This document shows, piece by piece, positions 20,617 to 30,714 of a DNA stretch of 32,406 nucleotides. Below the pieces are notes generated by a model. It was not told the origin of the DNA and did not search any database. It worked only from the letters and a program-made list of their open reading frames with translations. The stretch is taken from positions 1-32,406 of the forward strand of contig CABRZC010000010.1 in NCBI GenBank assembly GCA_902475375.1, given 5' to 3'. The stretch's first letter is position 1, and each line of letters starts with the position of its first letter. This stretch comes from an uncultured Collinsella sp. GTDB taxonomy: Bacteria > Actinomycetota > Coriobacteriia > Coriobacteriales > Coriobacteriaceae. A program made the position numbers and the translations under genes.

Positions 20617-23600
20617 TTAATCATCGTCGGACGCTCCCAGCTGCTGCAGCAGCATGAGCGCCGCGGCCACGGGGCCGGTGCCGTCGTTGGCATCGAGGCC
20701 GCGACCCAGGCCGCTGCCCGCGCCGGCGCCCGCCTTGTAGGGCACCGACAGCTTGCGGCTCTTGGGGAAGTTCACCGCGCCATAGCGATTCTTGAACTCA
20801 AAGGCTACCTTCTTGGGAACGTCAACCCCCAGGAAGGTAATGCGCCCACCGCTGAGCGTGACGCTCTCGAGCCCCAGGCGCTCGCCGCGAATGCGGATGC
20901 GCGCGCGGTTGAACAGGTTGATTCCCGCCAGCGGCAGCTCACCATGCGCGGCCTCGGTCTCCTCCTGCACCTCGTCGACACTCTCCAGGTCCTCAGCCGC
21001 CGCGAGCTTGCGGTACACGAGCACGCGCTGGTCCACCGCCGGCATGTACTCCTCGGACAAGAAGTAGTCGGCCGGCAGGTTGATGCCCACGCTCGCCGCC
21101 CCCACGCCGGCATCGTCATCGCCGCGCGCCTCGGCCACGGCCTGGCCCAACATCTGCGTAAACAGGTCAAAGCCCACGCTCGACAGGTTGCCGTGCTGCT
21201 CAGCGCCCATCAGCGAACCGGCGCCGCGAATCTCCAGGTCGCGCATGGCGATACGCATGCCGCTGCCCAGGTCCTGGAACTCGGAAAGTGCAGTCAGGCG
21301 CGCCGTGGCCTCCTCGGTGAGAGGCAGCTCGCCCGGGAACATAAAGTACGCGTAGGCCTGCGTGACAGAACGGCCCACACGGCCCTTGAGCTGGTAAAGC
21401 TGTGCCAGACCCAGGCGCTGCGAGTCCTCGATGATGAGCGTGTTGGCGGTCGCGTTGTCGATACCGCTCTCCACGATGGTCGTGGCGATGAGCACGTCGA
21501 TCTTTTTGGTCGCGAACTCGATCATCACGTCCTCGACCTCGCGCGGGCTCATCTTGCCGTGCGCCACGCCCACGCGCGCCTCGGGCGCGGCCTCGTGCAC
21601 GCGCGCCACGGCGTCGTCGATGGTCTTGACGCGGTTGGACACGTAGTACACCTGGCCGCCGCGACCCACCTCTAGGCGAATCGCCGCGCTCACCACGTCG
21701 GAATCGTACTCTCCCACGTGCACGATCACGGGGCGGCGCCCGGTCGGCGGCGTGGTGATCAGGCTCATGTCGCGCACGCCGCTCGTGGCCATCTGCATGG
21801 TTCGCGGAATCGGCGTTGCCGAAAGCGTGAGCACGTCAATCTGCTCGCGCAGGTTCTTGAGCTGCTCCTTGTGCTGCACGCCAAAGCGCTGCTCCTCGTC
21901 GATGATCACCAGGCCCAGGTTCTTGGGATTCACATCGGCCGAAAGCAAACGATGCGTGCCGATAAGCACGTCGATCGCGCCCTCGGCAAACGCCTTGAGC
22001 GCGCGCTTTTGCTGCGCCGGGGTACGGAAGCGGCTGAGCACCTCGACCTCCAGGCCAAACGGGGCAAAGCGCTCAAAGAATGTCTCGTAGTGCTGCTGGG
22101 CCAGAATGGTCGTGGGGCAGAGCACCATGACCTGGCGGCCGGAGTCCACGCACTTAAACGCCGCGCGTAGAGCGACCTCGGTCTTGCCAAAGCCCACGTC
22201 GCCGCACAGCAGGCGGTCCATGGGCTTGGGCGCCTCCATGTCGGCCTTAATGTCGGCGATAGCCTCCAGCTGGTCGCGCGTCTCGTCGTAGGGGAAGCTC
22301 TGCTCCATCTCAATCTGCTCGGGCGTGTCGGGCGGGCAGGCGATACCGGTAATCGAAGAGCGGCGCGTATACAGATCGACCAGGTCAAACGCCAGCTTTT
22401 TGGCGTTCTTGCGCGCCTTGTTGGTGGCACGCGTCCAGTCGGCGGTGTTGAGCCTGGTCAGGCGCGGCTTGTCGCCGTCGGGGCCAACATAGCGCGTGAT
22501 GCGGTCGACCTGCTCGAGCGGCACGTAGAGCTTGTCGCCGTCGGCATATTCCAGCAAAAAGTAATCGCGCTCCTTGCCGCCCACTTCCTGGCGCGCGATC
22601 TCGCTAAAGAGCGCGATGCCGTGGGTAGCGTGCACCACGTAGTCTCCCGGCTTAAACGGGAAGGTGATCTGCGTAATGTCCACCTTGCGGCGGCTGCGCG
22701 CGCGGTTGGCATCCATGCGGGCGTTGAGGTCGGCGATCGAGAACACGGCCAGGTTGGCATCGGGCACCACCACGCCCTGCGGCAGGACAGCGTCCACAAA
22801 GGTCACGCGCCCGCGCGAGATGGTGGGCACGGCGGCGCCGGCGGCAGCCTGGGCGGCACCCGCCTCGAGCGAGCGGGCGTTGAGCGCGTCGGCCTTACGC
22901 TCGCGAATGGAAGCATGGGCCTCCTGGCGTGCGGCACGATCGGCAGAGTCCGCCGTTGCCACGCGTACGCGCTCGCCAATGACGCCGGCGTTTTCAGGCG
23001 CTGCCGTCAGCGACTCCTCAAAGGTAATGCCCTCATCGCCAAAGGTGAGCTCCATCGACTCGCGCGCACCGCGGTCGGGAATGGCAAACACGCAGGCGTA
23101 GCGCTTGCCCACGACCTCCTGGATGCGCGTCATAAAACGGTTGTCCGAGCCTGCGATGGCAGGCTGCTCAATCTTGAGCTTGGCCGTCACCGCACCGCCG
23201 GCACGGATGAGGCTCACGTAGTTCAGGCGCTGCTGGGCACCAAAATCGAGCTGTTGGGCGCGCACGTACAAGCCGTCCAAGCGGTCAATCCCCGCCTCGC
23301 CGGCACGGGCCTCGATATCCTCGTAGGCGCGCAGGCAGTCGTCGAACAGCGAGCGCGGCTCGGACAAAACCACGAGCGCCTTGCCGCCCACGTGCGCCAG
23401 CGGGCTTACGGTCTGGCCGTACATCACCGGCAAAAAGCGGTCGAGCTCGGGCGTGACAATGCGTGCGTCCACCATCTCGAGCAGCGCCGCCAGCTTGCTG
23501 TCGTCCTGACTGGCGCGGTAGAGCGCCACGTGCATGTTGTGGACGGCATCGTCGGTAAGCGCCAGCTCACGGCAGGGGAAGATCTCGATACTGTCCTCGT

Positions 23601-24249
23601 TGCCGATGGTCTGCCCCGTTGAGCTCACCATGCGGCGGATGCGGTCAATCTCGTCGCCAAAGAACTCGATGCGCACGGGCGCCTTTTCCTGCGCGGGAAA
23701 CACCTCGACGGTGTCGCCGTGCACGCGGAACAGGCCGGGCGCGTCGGCGGCGCCGGCATTGGTGTAGCCCATGCCCACCAGGCGCTGCGGCACCTCGTCA
23801 AAAGGAATCTCCTCGCCCACCGCAAAAGTGGTGGACTCCCAATAGCGGCTCTCGACCGGCGGCACGCAACGCAGTAGCGCGCGGGCCGAGGCGACCATGA
23901 TGCAGTTATCGCCGCGCACGATACGCCCTAAAGCCTCGCAGCGTTGGGCCACCTCGGCGTCGTCGGGCGCCTGCTCACGCCATGGATAGTCTTTGCGCTC
24001 GGGAAAGCGGCACACATGCGCCAGACCCACATAGGCGGCCAGGCTGCGCGCGGCGCGATCGGCCGCGTCCTCGCCGCTCACGATGTAGACCGTGGGACGC
24101 GGACGGCGCGCAAACTGAGCTGCCGCCATGAGCGTGCGGCCCGACTGCGACACGGCCAGCGTCACGTCCTCGCCGGCATCGAGTCCGGCCTCGACGGTCT
24201 GCAGCGCCTCGGCAGTGTAGAGCTGCGCGGCTATACGGTGAATGAGCAT
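20617..24249 (-). CDS. mfd: Transcription-repair coupling factor Mfd
   Basis: An SF2 translocase that displaces stalled RNA polymerase and recruits UvrA to transcribed-strand lesions. The 1,210-aa protein has the UvrB-homology module at the N-terminus. The RNA-polymerase-interacting domain follows in mid-protein (starting near FKPGDYVVHATHGIALF). Walker A LCGDVGFGKTEVAL is near residue 680 and the DEEQRFGV box near 780. A RecG-like motor and TRG region (GRVGRS) come next, then a C-terminal Mfd domain (AEQHGNLSSVGFDLF). Start ATG 24249 has GGAGG six bases ahead, so a nine-codon upstream extension is dropped. The C-terminus ends in a Gly/Ala-rich stretch and DASDDD. nth lies directly upstream and PAP2 downstream. 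Confidence 0.97.
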   Translation of the reverse strand: MLIHRIAAQLYTAEALQTVEAGLDAGEDVTLAVSQSGRTLMAAAQFARRPRPTVYIVSGEDAADRAARSLAAYVGLAHVCRFPERKDYPWREQAPDDAEVAQRCEALGRIVRGDNCIMVASARALLRCVPPVESRYWESTTFAVGEEIPFDEVPQRLVGMGYTNAGAADAPGLFRVHGDTVEVFPAQEKAPVRIEFFGDEIDRIRRMVSSTGQTIGNEDSIEIFPCRELALTDDAVHNMHVALYRASQDDSKLAALLEMVDARIVTPELDRFLPVMYGQTVSPLAHVGGKALVVLSEPRSLFDDCLRAYEDIEARAGEAGIDRLDGLYVRAQQLDFGAQQRLNYVSLIRAGGAVTAKLKIEQPAIAGSDNRFMTRIQEVVGKRYACVFAIPDRGARESMELTFGDEGITFEESLTAAPENAGVIGERVRVATADSADRAARQEAHASIRERKADALNARSLEAGAAQAAAGAAVPTISRGRVTFVDAVLPQGVVVPDANLAVFSIADLNARMDANRARSRRKVDITQITFPFKPGDYVVHATHGIALFSEIARQEVGGKERDYFLLEYADGDKLYVPLEQVDRITRYVGPDGDKPRLTRLNTADWTRATNKARKNAKKLAFDLVDLYTRRSSITGIACPPDTPEQIEMEQSFPYDETRDQLEAIADIKADMEAPKPMDRLLCGDVGFGKTEVALRAAFKCVDSGRQVMVLCPTTILAQQHYETFFERFAPFGLEVEVLSRFRTPAQQKRALKAFAEGAIDVLIGTHRLLSADVNPKNLGLVIIDEEQRFGVQHKEQLKNLREQIDVLTLSATPIPRTMQMATSGVRDMSLITTPPTGRRPVIVHVGEYDSDVVSAAIRLEVGRGGQVYYVSNRVKTIDDAVARVHEAAPEARVGVAHGKMSPREVEDVMIEFATKKIDVLIATTIVESGIDNATANTLIIEDSQRLGLAQLYQLKGRVGRSVTQAYAYFMFPGELPLTEEATARLTALSEFQDLGSGMRIAMRDLEIRGAGSLMGAEQHGNLSSVGFDLFTQMLGQAVAEARGDDDAGVGAASVGINLPADYFLSEEYMPAVDQRVLVYRKLAAAEDLESVDEVQEETEAAHGELPLAGINLFNRARIRIRGERLGLESVTLSGGRITFLGVDVPKKVAFEFKNRYGAVNFPKSRKLSVPYKAGAGAGSGLGRGLDANDGTGPVAAALMLLQQLGASDDD

Positions 24250-24278
24250 GCTGTTCCTCCGGCATCGCAACGCCAAAA

Positions 24279-24303
24279 GCCCGCCGGGGCAAGCTCGGCG
24301 GGT
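24279..24303 (-). terminator. Terminator between nth and mfd
   Basis: On minus, ACCCGCCG pairs with CGGCGGGC (one mismatch/wobble) around a 9-nt loop, followed by TTTTGGCG. It lies about 100 bp after the nth stop and just before the mfd ribosome site. Confidence 0.6.
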
Positions 24304-24406
24304 CGTACGTCAAATACATTGTCTGTCATGGTAGCGCATGGAGAGGACTCCGGCTCAAGGGCAAACCCAGCCCCGCAAAAAACGCCAGACGAAGATGCGT
24401 TCCGCC

Positions 24407-25072
24407 CTACCCCGCCACGCGCACGCTGGGGCACAAATCTGCCAGCGGACACTCGTCACACTTGGGTTTGCGGGCGTCGCAGATCTCGCGACCAAAGGTG
24501 ATCCACTGATGGTTGACCGACTCCCAATACTCGTGCGGCAAAATCTTGAGCAGATCCTGCTCGGTCTTGAGCGGTTCCTTGGCATGCGTCTTGGGACTCA
24601 GCATCAGGCGGTGCGCAATGCGGTTGACGTGCGTATCCACCGCGATGCCTTCCACGATGCCGTACCCCACGTTGAGCACGATGTTCGCCGTCTTGCGTCC
24701 CACGCCCGGCAGCTTCACGAGTTCCTTCATGTCGGCCGGCACCTCGCCGTCATAGTCGGTGACGATCATCTGCGCGGCCTCGACGGCATGCTTGGCTTTG
24801 CTCTTGTAGAAGCCGAGCGACTTGATGGTGTCCGCCACGTCAGCTACGCTCGCCCCGGCCATGGTCTCGGGCGTGGGCCACTGGGCAAACAGCCGCGGCG
24901 TCACTTTGTTGACCTGCGCATCGGTCGTTTGTGCCGAAAGCAGCACCGCGATCAGCAGGCGGAAGGGATTCTCGTGGTCCAAAAAGCACTCGACCGGGCC
25001 ATAGCGACGGTTGAGGCGCTCACACACCTCGATGGCGCGCTCGCGCTTGGCGGCATTGGTCTCGCGTGGCAT
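24407..25072 (-). CDS. nth: Endonuclease III
   Basis: A bifunctional DNA glycosylase/AP lyase that removes oxidised pyrimidines. The protein is 221 aa from ATG 25072, behind GAGGAG. The helix-hairpin-helix KLPGVGRKTANIVLN (about residues 118-132) contains the lyase Lys. The catalytic Asp is in IAVDTHVNRIAHRL. The [4Fe-4S] loop is CDARKPKCDECPLADLC, with the full C-x6-C-x2-C-x5-C spacing near the C-terminus. All functional residues are present, in contrast to the MutY-like protein at 30.7 kb. It follows the ABC exporter by 63 bp. Confidence 0.96.
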   Translation of the reverse strand: MPRETNAAKRERAIEVCERLNRRYGPVECFLDHENPFRLLIAVLLSAQTTDAQVNKVTPRLFAQWPTPETMAGASVADVADTIKSLGFYKSKAKHAVEAAQMIVTDYDGEVPADMKELVKLPGVGRKTANIVLNVGYGIVEGIAVDTHVNRIAHRLMLSPKTHAKEPLKTEQDLLKILPHEYWESVNHQWITFGREICDARKPKCDECPLADLCPSVRVAG

Positions 25073-25135
25073 AACGACTCCTCGGCTCAACGGCACAATA
25101 AACTTATGGGCACAATTGTCCCACGTCCGAGACGT

Positions 25136-26938
<1,803 letters not shown>

Positions 26939-27013
26939 GGGCTTCCTTTCGCGTCTGATAGGGCGAAACGCCATTGTTGCACATTGGAGCACGCTTCAGA
27001 CAAGTGCGATACG

Positions 27014-27054
27014 AAAAGCGGTGGGGCACCCGCGTTTGCGCCGATGCCTCACCG
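27014..27054 (-). terminator. Intrinsic terminator of rmuC
   Basis: On minus, CGGTGAGGCA pairs with TGCCCCACCG (one G-T) around a long (~16-nt) loop, followed by CTTTTCG. It lies 11 bp after the rmuC stop. Confidence 0.7.
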
Positions 27055-27065
27055 TCTTGTTGCAA

Positions 27066-28421
27066 TTAGTCCTCGTCTTCTTGGTCTGTGGGAAGGCCCG
27101 CGGGCGTGAGTCCCAAGATCTCATCGGCTTGGTCGGCGTCTTCTAGCGCGTCGATGTCCTTGAGCTTGCGCTCCATAACGTTGGTGCGCGTGGTGATGAT
27201 GCCCTCGACCGTTTTGCCCGCGGTCTCGATTTGCTGCTGGGCGCGGCGCAGCGCCTTTTGATAGCGCGGCAGCTCGGCCTTGACAGCGGAGAGCACGCGC
27301 AGTACATCGTCGGTGCGTTTTTGCAGCTTAAACGTTTGGTAACTCATCTGTAGGCTGTTGAGAATGGCCGCCATGGTGCTAGGGCCGGCAACGTTGACGT
27401 GATAGTCGCGGCCCAGGGTCTCGATAAGCCCGGGGCGGCTGACGACCTCGGCATACAGGCCCTCAAACGGCACGAACATGATGCCAAAGTTGGTCGTCGC
27501 GGGCACACTCAGGTACTTCTCGCAGATATCCTTGGCCTCGCGTTTCACCATCGCATCGAGCGTCTTGCGCGCAGCGGCGACGGCCTCCGCGTCGCCCGAC
27601 TCCTGGGCGTCGAGCAGATGCTCATACGCATCACCCGGGAATTTGGAGTCAATCGGCAGCAGCACGGGATCGCCCTCGTCTACCGGCAGCTTGACGGCAA
27701 ACTCAACGCGCTCCGAAGCGCCAGGCTTGGTGGCAACGTTTTCCAGATACTGGTCGGGCGTAAGGATGTCCGCCAGGATCGCGCCCAGCTGCACCTCGCC
27801 CAAAATGCCGCGCGCTTTTACATTGCCCAGCACACGCTTGAGGTCGCCTACGCCGGTGGCGATAGATTGCATATCGCCCAGGCCCTTATACACGGCCTCG
27901 AGCTGGTCGCTCACCTGCTTAAACGATGCCGACAGTCGGTCGTTGAGCGTGCGAGAGAGCTTCTCGTCCACCGTCGCGCGCATCTGATCGAGCTGCACGT
28001 TGTTGTCTTTGCGGATGGCGCCCAGCTGAGCATCGACCGTCTCGCGCACCTTGTCCAGGCGATGCTCGATGCCCTCGCGGTTGGCGCCAAGCTGTTGGGC
28101 CGTCTCACGGCGCAGGTCGTCCATACGGTCGCCAGCTTGCGAGAACTCGCGTGCGATGGCCAGGTAACGTTGCTGCTCCACGGCCGCATCGGTCGTCTGC
28201 TGCTGCGCGATGGCATTGGCCGTGCGGCGTGTTTCGGCCAGCGCGACGTTCAGGGCATCGAGCGCGTTGTTGGCCTGCTCGAGTGCTGCCAGCGTTTCCG
28301 CGCTACTGTCGCCACGCTCCCGCAACTCGGCACGAAGGCCCTTGAGCTGCAGGGCACAGGCCACAGCAACCCCCACCGCCACCAAGGCGATCACAACAAG
28401 CACAATATCAATAGCAGACAT
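27066..28421 (-). CDS. rmuC: DNA recombination protein RmuC
   Basis: A 451-aa membrane-anchored protein of the RmuC family, thought to limit rearrangements and inversions in recombination; its biochemistry is not settled. The N-terminal helix (IDIVLVVIALVAVGVAVACAL) anchors it. A long coiled coil fills about residues 25-190 (TAQQLGANREGIEHRLDKVRETV). The conserved C-terminal nuclease-like domain contains LGNVKARGILGEVQLGAIL, LLPIDSKFPGDAYEHLLDA, ICEKYLSVPATTNFGIMFVPFEGLYAEV and AGPSTMAAILNSLQM. The PD-(D/E)xK-like core is represented by IDSKFP. Start ATG 28421 (MSAID) follows GGAG closely. The C-terminus is acidic (TDQEDED). Confidence 0.93.
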   Translation of the reverse strand: MSAIDIVLVVIALVAVGVAVACALQLKGLRAELRERGDSSAETLAALEQANNALDALNVALAETRRTANAIAQQQTTDAAVEQQRYLAIAREFSQAGDRMDDLRRETAQQLGANREGIEHRLDKVRETVDAQLGAIRKDNNVQLDQMRATVDEKLSRTLNDRLSASFKQVSDQLEAVYKGLGDMQSIATGVGDLKRVLGNVKARGILGEVQLGAILADILTPDQYLENVATKPGASERVEFAVKLPVDEGDPVLLPIDSKFPGDAYEHLLDAQESGDAEAVAAARKTLDAMVKREAKDICEKYLSVPATTNFGIMFVPFEGLYAEVVSRPGLIETLGRDYHVNVAGPSTMAAILNSLQMSYQTFKLQKRTDDVLRVLSAVKAELPRYQKALRRAQQQIETAGKTVEGIITTRTNVMERKLKDIDALEDADQADEILGLTPAGLPTDQEDED

Positions 28422-28472
28422 AAACTCCGCCCAACAAACCCAATCGAGCACCAATCAAAACCGCGATCAATC

Positions 28473-29036
28473 TTACCCCGTCACACACACCGGGCGCCCG
28501 GCCCCTTCTTGGGCGCCCCTCTCCTCCGCATATTCCATAATGCGGCGCGCCGTTTTCCTGCTCACCTTTGAGTCATCGCCGGCCAAGTATGCGTATACGT
28601 TTCCTTTATTCAGGCGCAGAGCACGGCAGAGGCCATAGCGCGTTACACCCGATTCCTCCAATGCTTCCAGCGTTTTCTTTCTCATCAGGGCGTTCACCCT
28701 TCTATCGGCCGCCGGCTTTTCCTTCACCGCTCTATACGCACGCCAAACGTTGGCATAACGATTAGGGAGCTCACTTTTGGCGCATAGAGACGCCATGCTA
28801 CCCGCTTGACCGTACAAGGATAAAACGTCTCGGTAATCCCGTTCCATCCACGAGCCCTCGGATAAACCCAGAACGTATTCGGCCTTACCCTGCACCAAAG
28901 CGAGCAAAAACAGAGGCTCCGCCACGCGCGGCTCAACCGTTGTTGCCTGCTTTACAAGCTTCCTAAAACTCAGCGACTGCTGTTCGGATAGCTCTCGGCA
29001 ATAGCCTTTCAAGAACCCCTCAAAAGTCAGATTCAA
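28473..29036 (-). CDS. Uncharacterised protein with C-terminal helix-turn-helix-like region
   Basis: I do not recognise this 187-aa cytosolic protein. The start is TTG 29036, because AGGAGG lies seven bases before it. Residues 1-100 are helical and leucine-rich (FRKLVKQATTVEPRVAEPLFLLALVQGKA). The C-terminal ~60 residues read LEALEESGVTRYGLCRALRLNK, then GNVYAYLAGDDSKVSRKTARRIM, a pattern like a Cro/CI-type helix-turn-helix (VTRYGLCRALRLNKGNVYAYL). The 3' end continues into AQEGAGRPVCVTG. It may be a small DNA-binding protein, perhaps an orphan of a regulatory pair; the gene before it shows no toxin partner. It is 51 bp upstream of rmuC on the same strand, and its AT-rich leader (29050-29100) looks like a promoter. 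Confidence 0.7.
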   Translation of the reverse strand: MNLTFEGFLKGYCRELSEQQSLSFRKLVKQATTVEPRVAEPLFLLALVQGKAEYVLGLSEGSWMERDYRDVLSLYGQAGSMASLCAKSELPNRYANVWRAYRAVKEKPAADRRVNALMRKKTLEALEESGVTRYGLCRALRLNKGNVYAYLAGDDSKVSRKTARRIMEYAEERGAQEGAGRPVCVTG

Positions 29037-29184
29037 CCACGCACCTCCTTTTTGTATTGCCTGTATCCCTTATTATTATTCATCTTCAATAATACTATTC
29101 AGTCGCACGACAGGACCCGCAAGATGCAAGGATTCCACTCGTGGCGATAATCCCTACACCCTATAAGTCCTAATGTGACAAACG

Positions 29185-29619
29185 CTAACTCTCCCAGCCG
29201 GCACGGATGGTTGTTATGACGTCACCTAGGCGTTGGCCCAGGGCCGCTAGATGTTGGAGCACCTCGTTGGGCGATGCGCCGTTGAGGATGCACGTGAGGG
29301 CATACGACGCCAGAAAGATGGCCGCAAGCCCCAGCGGGATGAGCACGATCATCGCCAATGTGCGCAGGCGCTGGCCCAAACGGCGGCGGCGCGCGCGGCG
29401 TTTGTCGAACGCGAGCTCCTGCGCATATGAATCTTGCTGTACGGAATAGGCCTCTGGCGCCGATTCACACCCGGGCACAGCTGCAGGTACAGCAGCGGGC
29501 ACGACGTTTTGCACGGGCGCCTGGTTGGCAACCCCTTGCATTTGCATCTCCATGAGTCGTTGCTGCTGACGCAGCATGCGCTCAGCTTGTTGCTGCGGAG
29601 TCTCAAGAAACAGATCCAT
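29185..29619 (-). CDS. Small predicted membrane protein, uncharacterised
   Basis: A 144-aa protein from ATG 29619 behind GGAGG; four upstream codons of the longer frame are unnecessary. Residues 1-40 are Gln/Met-rich (QQQAERMLRQQQRLMEMQMQG) and likely coiled. A Pro/Ala/Val-rich linker follows, then a very basic stretch (DKRRARRRRLGQRLR), a single membrane helix (MIVLIPLGLAAIFLASYALTCIL) and about 30 C-terminal residues. The basic cluster before the helix suggests N-in topology. No homologue or function is recognised. It is monocistronic as far as visible, 148 bp upstream of the HTH-like gene. Confidence 0.65.
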   Translation of the reverse strand: MDLFLETPQQQAERMLRQQQRLMEMQMQGVANQAPVQNVVPAAVPAAVPGCESAPEAYSVQQDSYAQELAFDKRRARRRRLGQRLRTLAMIVLIPLGLAAIFLASYALTCILNGASPNEVLQHLAALGQRLGDVITTIRAGWES

Positions 29620-29870
29620 GTTGGCCTCCAAAATCGGGGCATTCGACGCTTACGACCAGCATCCCGCACCGCCATGACCGCGACAACGCAATCGCCGGCA
29701 ATAGCCACAAAGTTTCTTTTGCTCAAAAGCTGTCGAAAAGCTCAACAACTCCCCTACCAGCACTTTCTCTCAGCTTTTTTCTCCAACAATCTTTTGGCCT
29801 TCCGCCCTTACGCCAACTGACCAAAATCTAACCAATAGCTTGACGAAAATTGTGGAGACCGGGACCCCAC

Positions 29871-29901
29871 AAAAACGTGCCGTCCCAAAAAGGGGCGGCA
29901 C
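29871..29901 (-). terminator. Terminator downstream of rubrerythrin
   Basis: On minus, GTGCCGCCCC pairs with GGGACGGCAC (10 bp, one G-T) around a TTTTT loop and is followed by GTTTTTG. It lies 160 bp after the rubrerythrin stop, on the far side of inverted repeat v. Confidence 0.8.
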
Positions 29902-29960
29902 ACAACCTTTAATATCAGCTTTTCAGTAGCGAGCACGTGACGACCCAACGCCGGGGCGCG

Positions 29961-30032
29961 GGGCGGGGAGATACCTTTCCCTCGCGCGACCCTGCGGAGC
30001 CGTGAGCGAGAGGGAAAGGTATCTCCCCGCCC
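29961..30032. repeat. Long perfect inverted repeat, element v
   Basis: The arms are perfect over 23 bp (29961-29983 with 30010-30032), centred on GGGGAGATACCTTTCCC. Pairing continues imperfectly on both sides (about 29952-30041). The loop includes CCCTGCGGAG, recalling the CCTGCGG core of elements i and iv. It starts 29 bp after the rubrerythrin stop with no U-tract. Confidence 0.87.
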
Positions 30033-30060
30033 TGCGCTCCGCAGCAGCCAGCGCCAAGCG

Positions 30061-30600
30061 CTAGTAGTTCACCACCTGCTCCTCAAAGTACGCCTTCGGG
30101 TGGTTACACACCGGGCACACCTCAGGCGCCTCGGCACCAACGTGCAGGTGCCCGCAGTTCAGGCACTTCCACACCTTTACGCCCCCGCGCTCAAACACCT
30201 CGCCCGACTCGATGCGCTCGGCGAGTTTGTTGTAGCGCTCCTCGTGGGCCTTCTCGACGGCGGCGACACCACGGAACTTCTCGGCGATCTCGACAAAACC
30301 CTCCTCCTCGGCGGTCTTGGCGAACTCGTCGTACATCGTGGTCCACTCGTAGTTCTCGCCTGCCGCGGCATCACGCAGGTTGTCCAGAGTGCCCGGAACG
30401 GCACCGTCGTGCAGGTACTTAAACCACAGCTTGGCATGCTCGGACTCGTTGCCCGCCGTCTCGGCAAAGATATTCGAGATCTGAACGTAGCCGTCCTTTT
30501 TGGCCTTGGAGGCATAGTAGCGATACTTGGTGTGTGCCTGGGACTCACCGGCAAAAGCGGTCTCGAGGTTCTTCTTGGTTTGGGAATTCTCAAAATCCAT
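30061..30600 (-). CDS. rbr: Rubrerythrin
   Basis: A non-haem iron peroxidase that protects anaerobes by reducing hydrogen peroxide. The protein is 179 aa from ATG 30600; the six-codon extension lacks a better ribosome site (AAGGGAAG precedes). The N-terminal ferritin-like four-helix domain carries diiron ligands in AGESQAHTKYRYY, ETAGNESEHAKLW, FVEIAEKF and AAVEKAHEERY. The C-terminal rubredoxin-like domain has CLNCGHLHVG and CPVCNHP, two C-x2-C knuckles binding one iron. Standard length. Its presence supports an anaerobic host. Next to an Rrf2-type regulator and repair glycosylase, it gives this end an oxidative-stress flavour. Confidence 0.95.
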   Translation of the reverse strand: MDFENSQTKKNLETAFAGESQAHTKYRYYASKAKKDGYVQISNIFAETAGNESEHAKLWFKYLHDGAVPGTLDNLRDAAAGENYEWTTMYDEFAKTAEEEGFVEIAEKFRGVAAVEKAHEERYNKLAERIESGEVFERGGVKVWKCLNCGHLHVGAEAPEVCPVCNHPKAYFEEQVVNY

Positions 30601-30714
30601 AGGTGTACTTCCCTTCAACGCATGCCGCCCGTAGGCTTCGAGCGGCCTCGTCTTTAGGATGCCCTCATGCCGAGAATTTAAACCTTACAATCCCGTTCTT
30701 CAGATTTGAGCGAG

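Larger units (their letters stand above)
29620..30060. other. Gene-free region between hypothetical gene and rubrerythrin
   Basis: This 441-bp stretch holds a terminator hairpin (29871-29901) and a long inverted repeat (29961-30032). The remainder (29630-29870) is AT-leaning and would contain the promoter of the small membrane protein gene. Reading frames crossing it are shadows of no recognisable family. Confidence 0.6.

Noticed and set aside
29434..29820. Plus-strand 128-codon frame near 29.5 kb
   Set aside because: It is partly antisense to the small membrane protein gene, without a ribosome site or family features.
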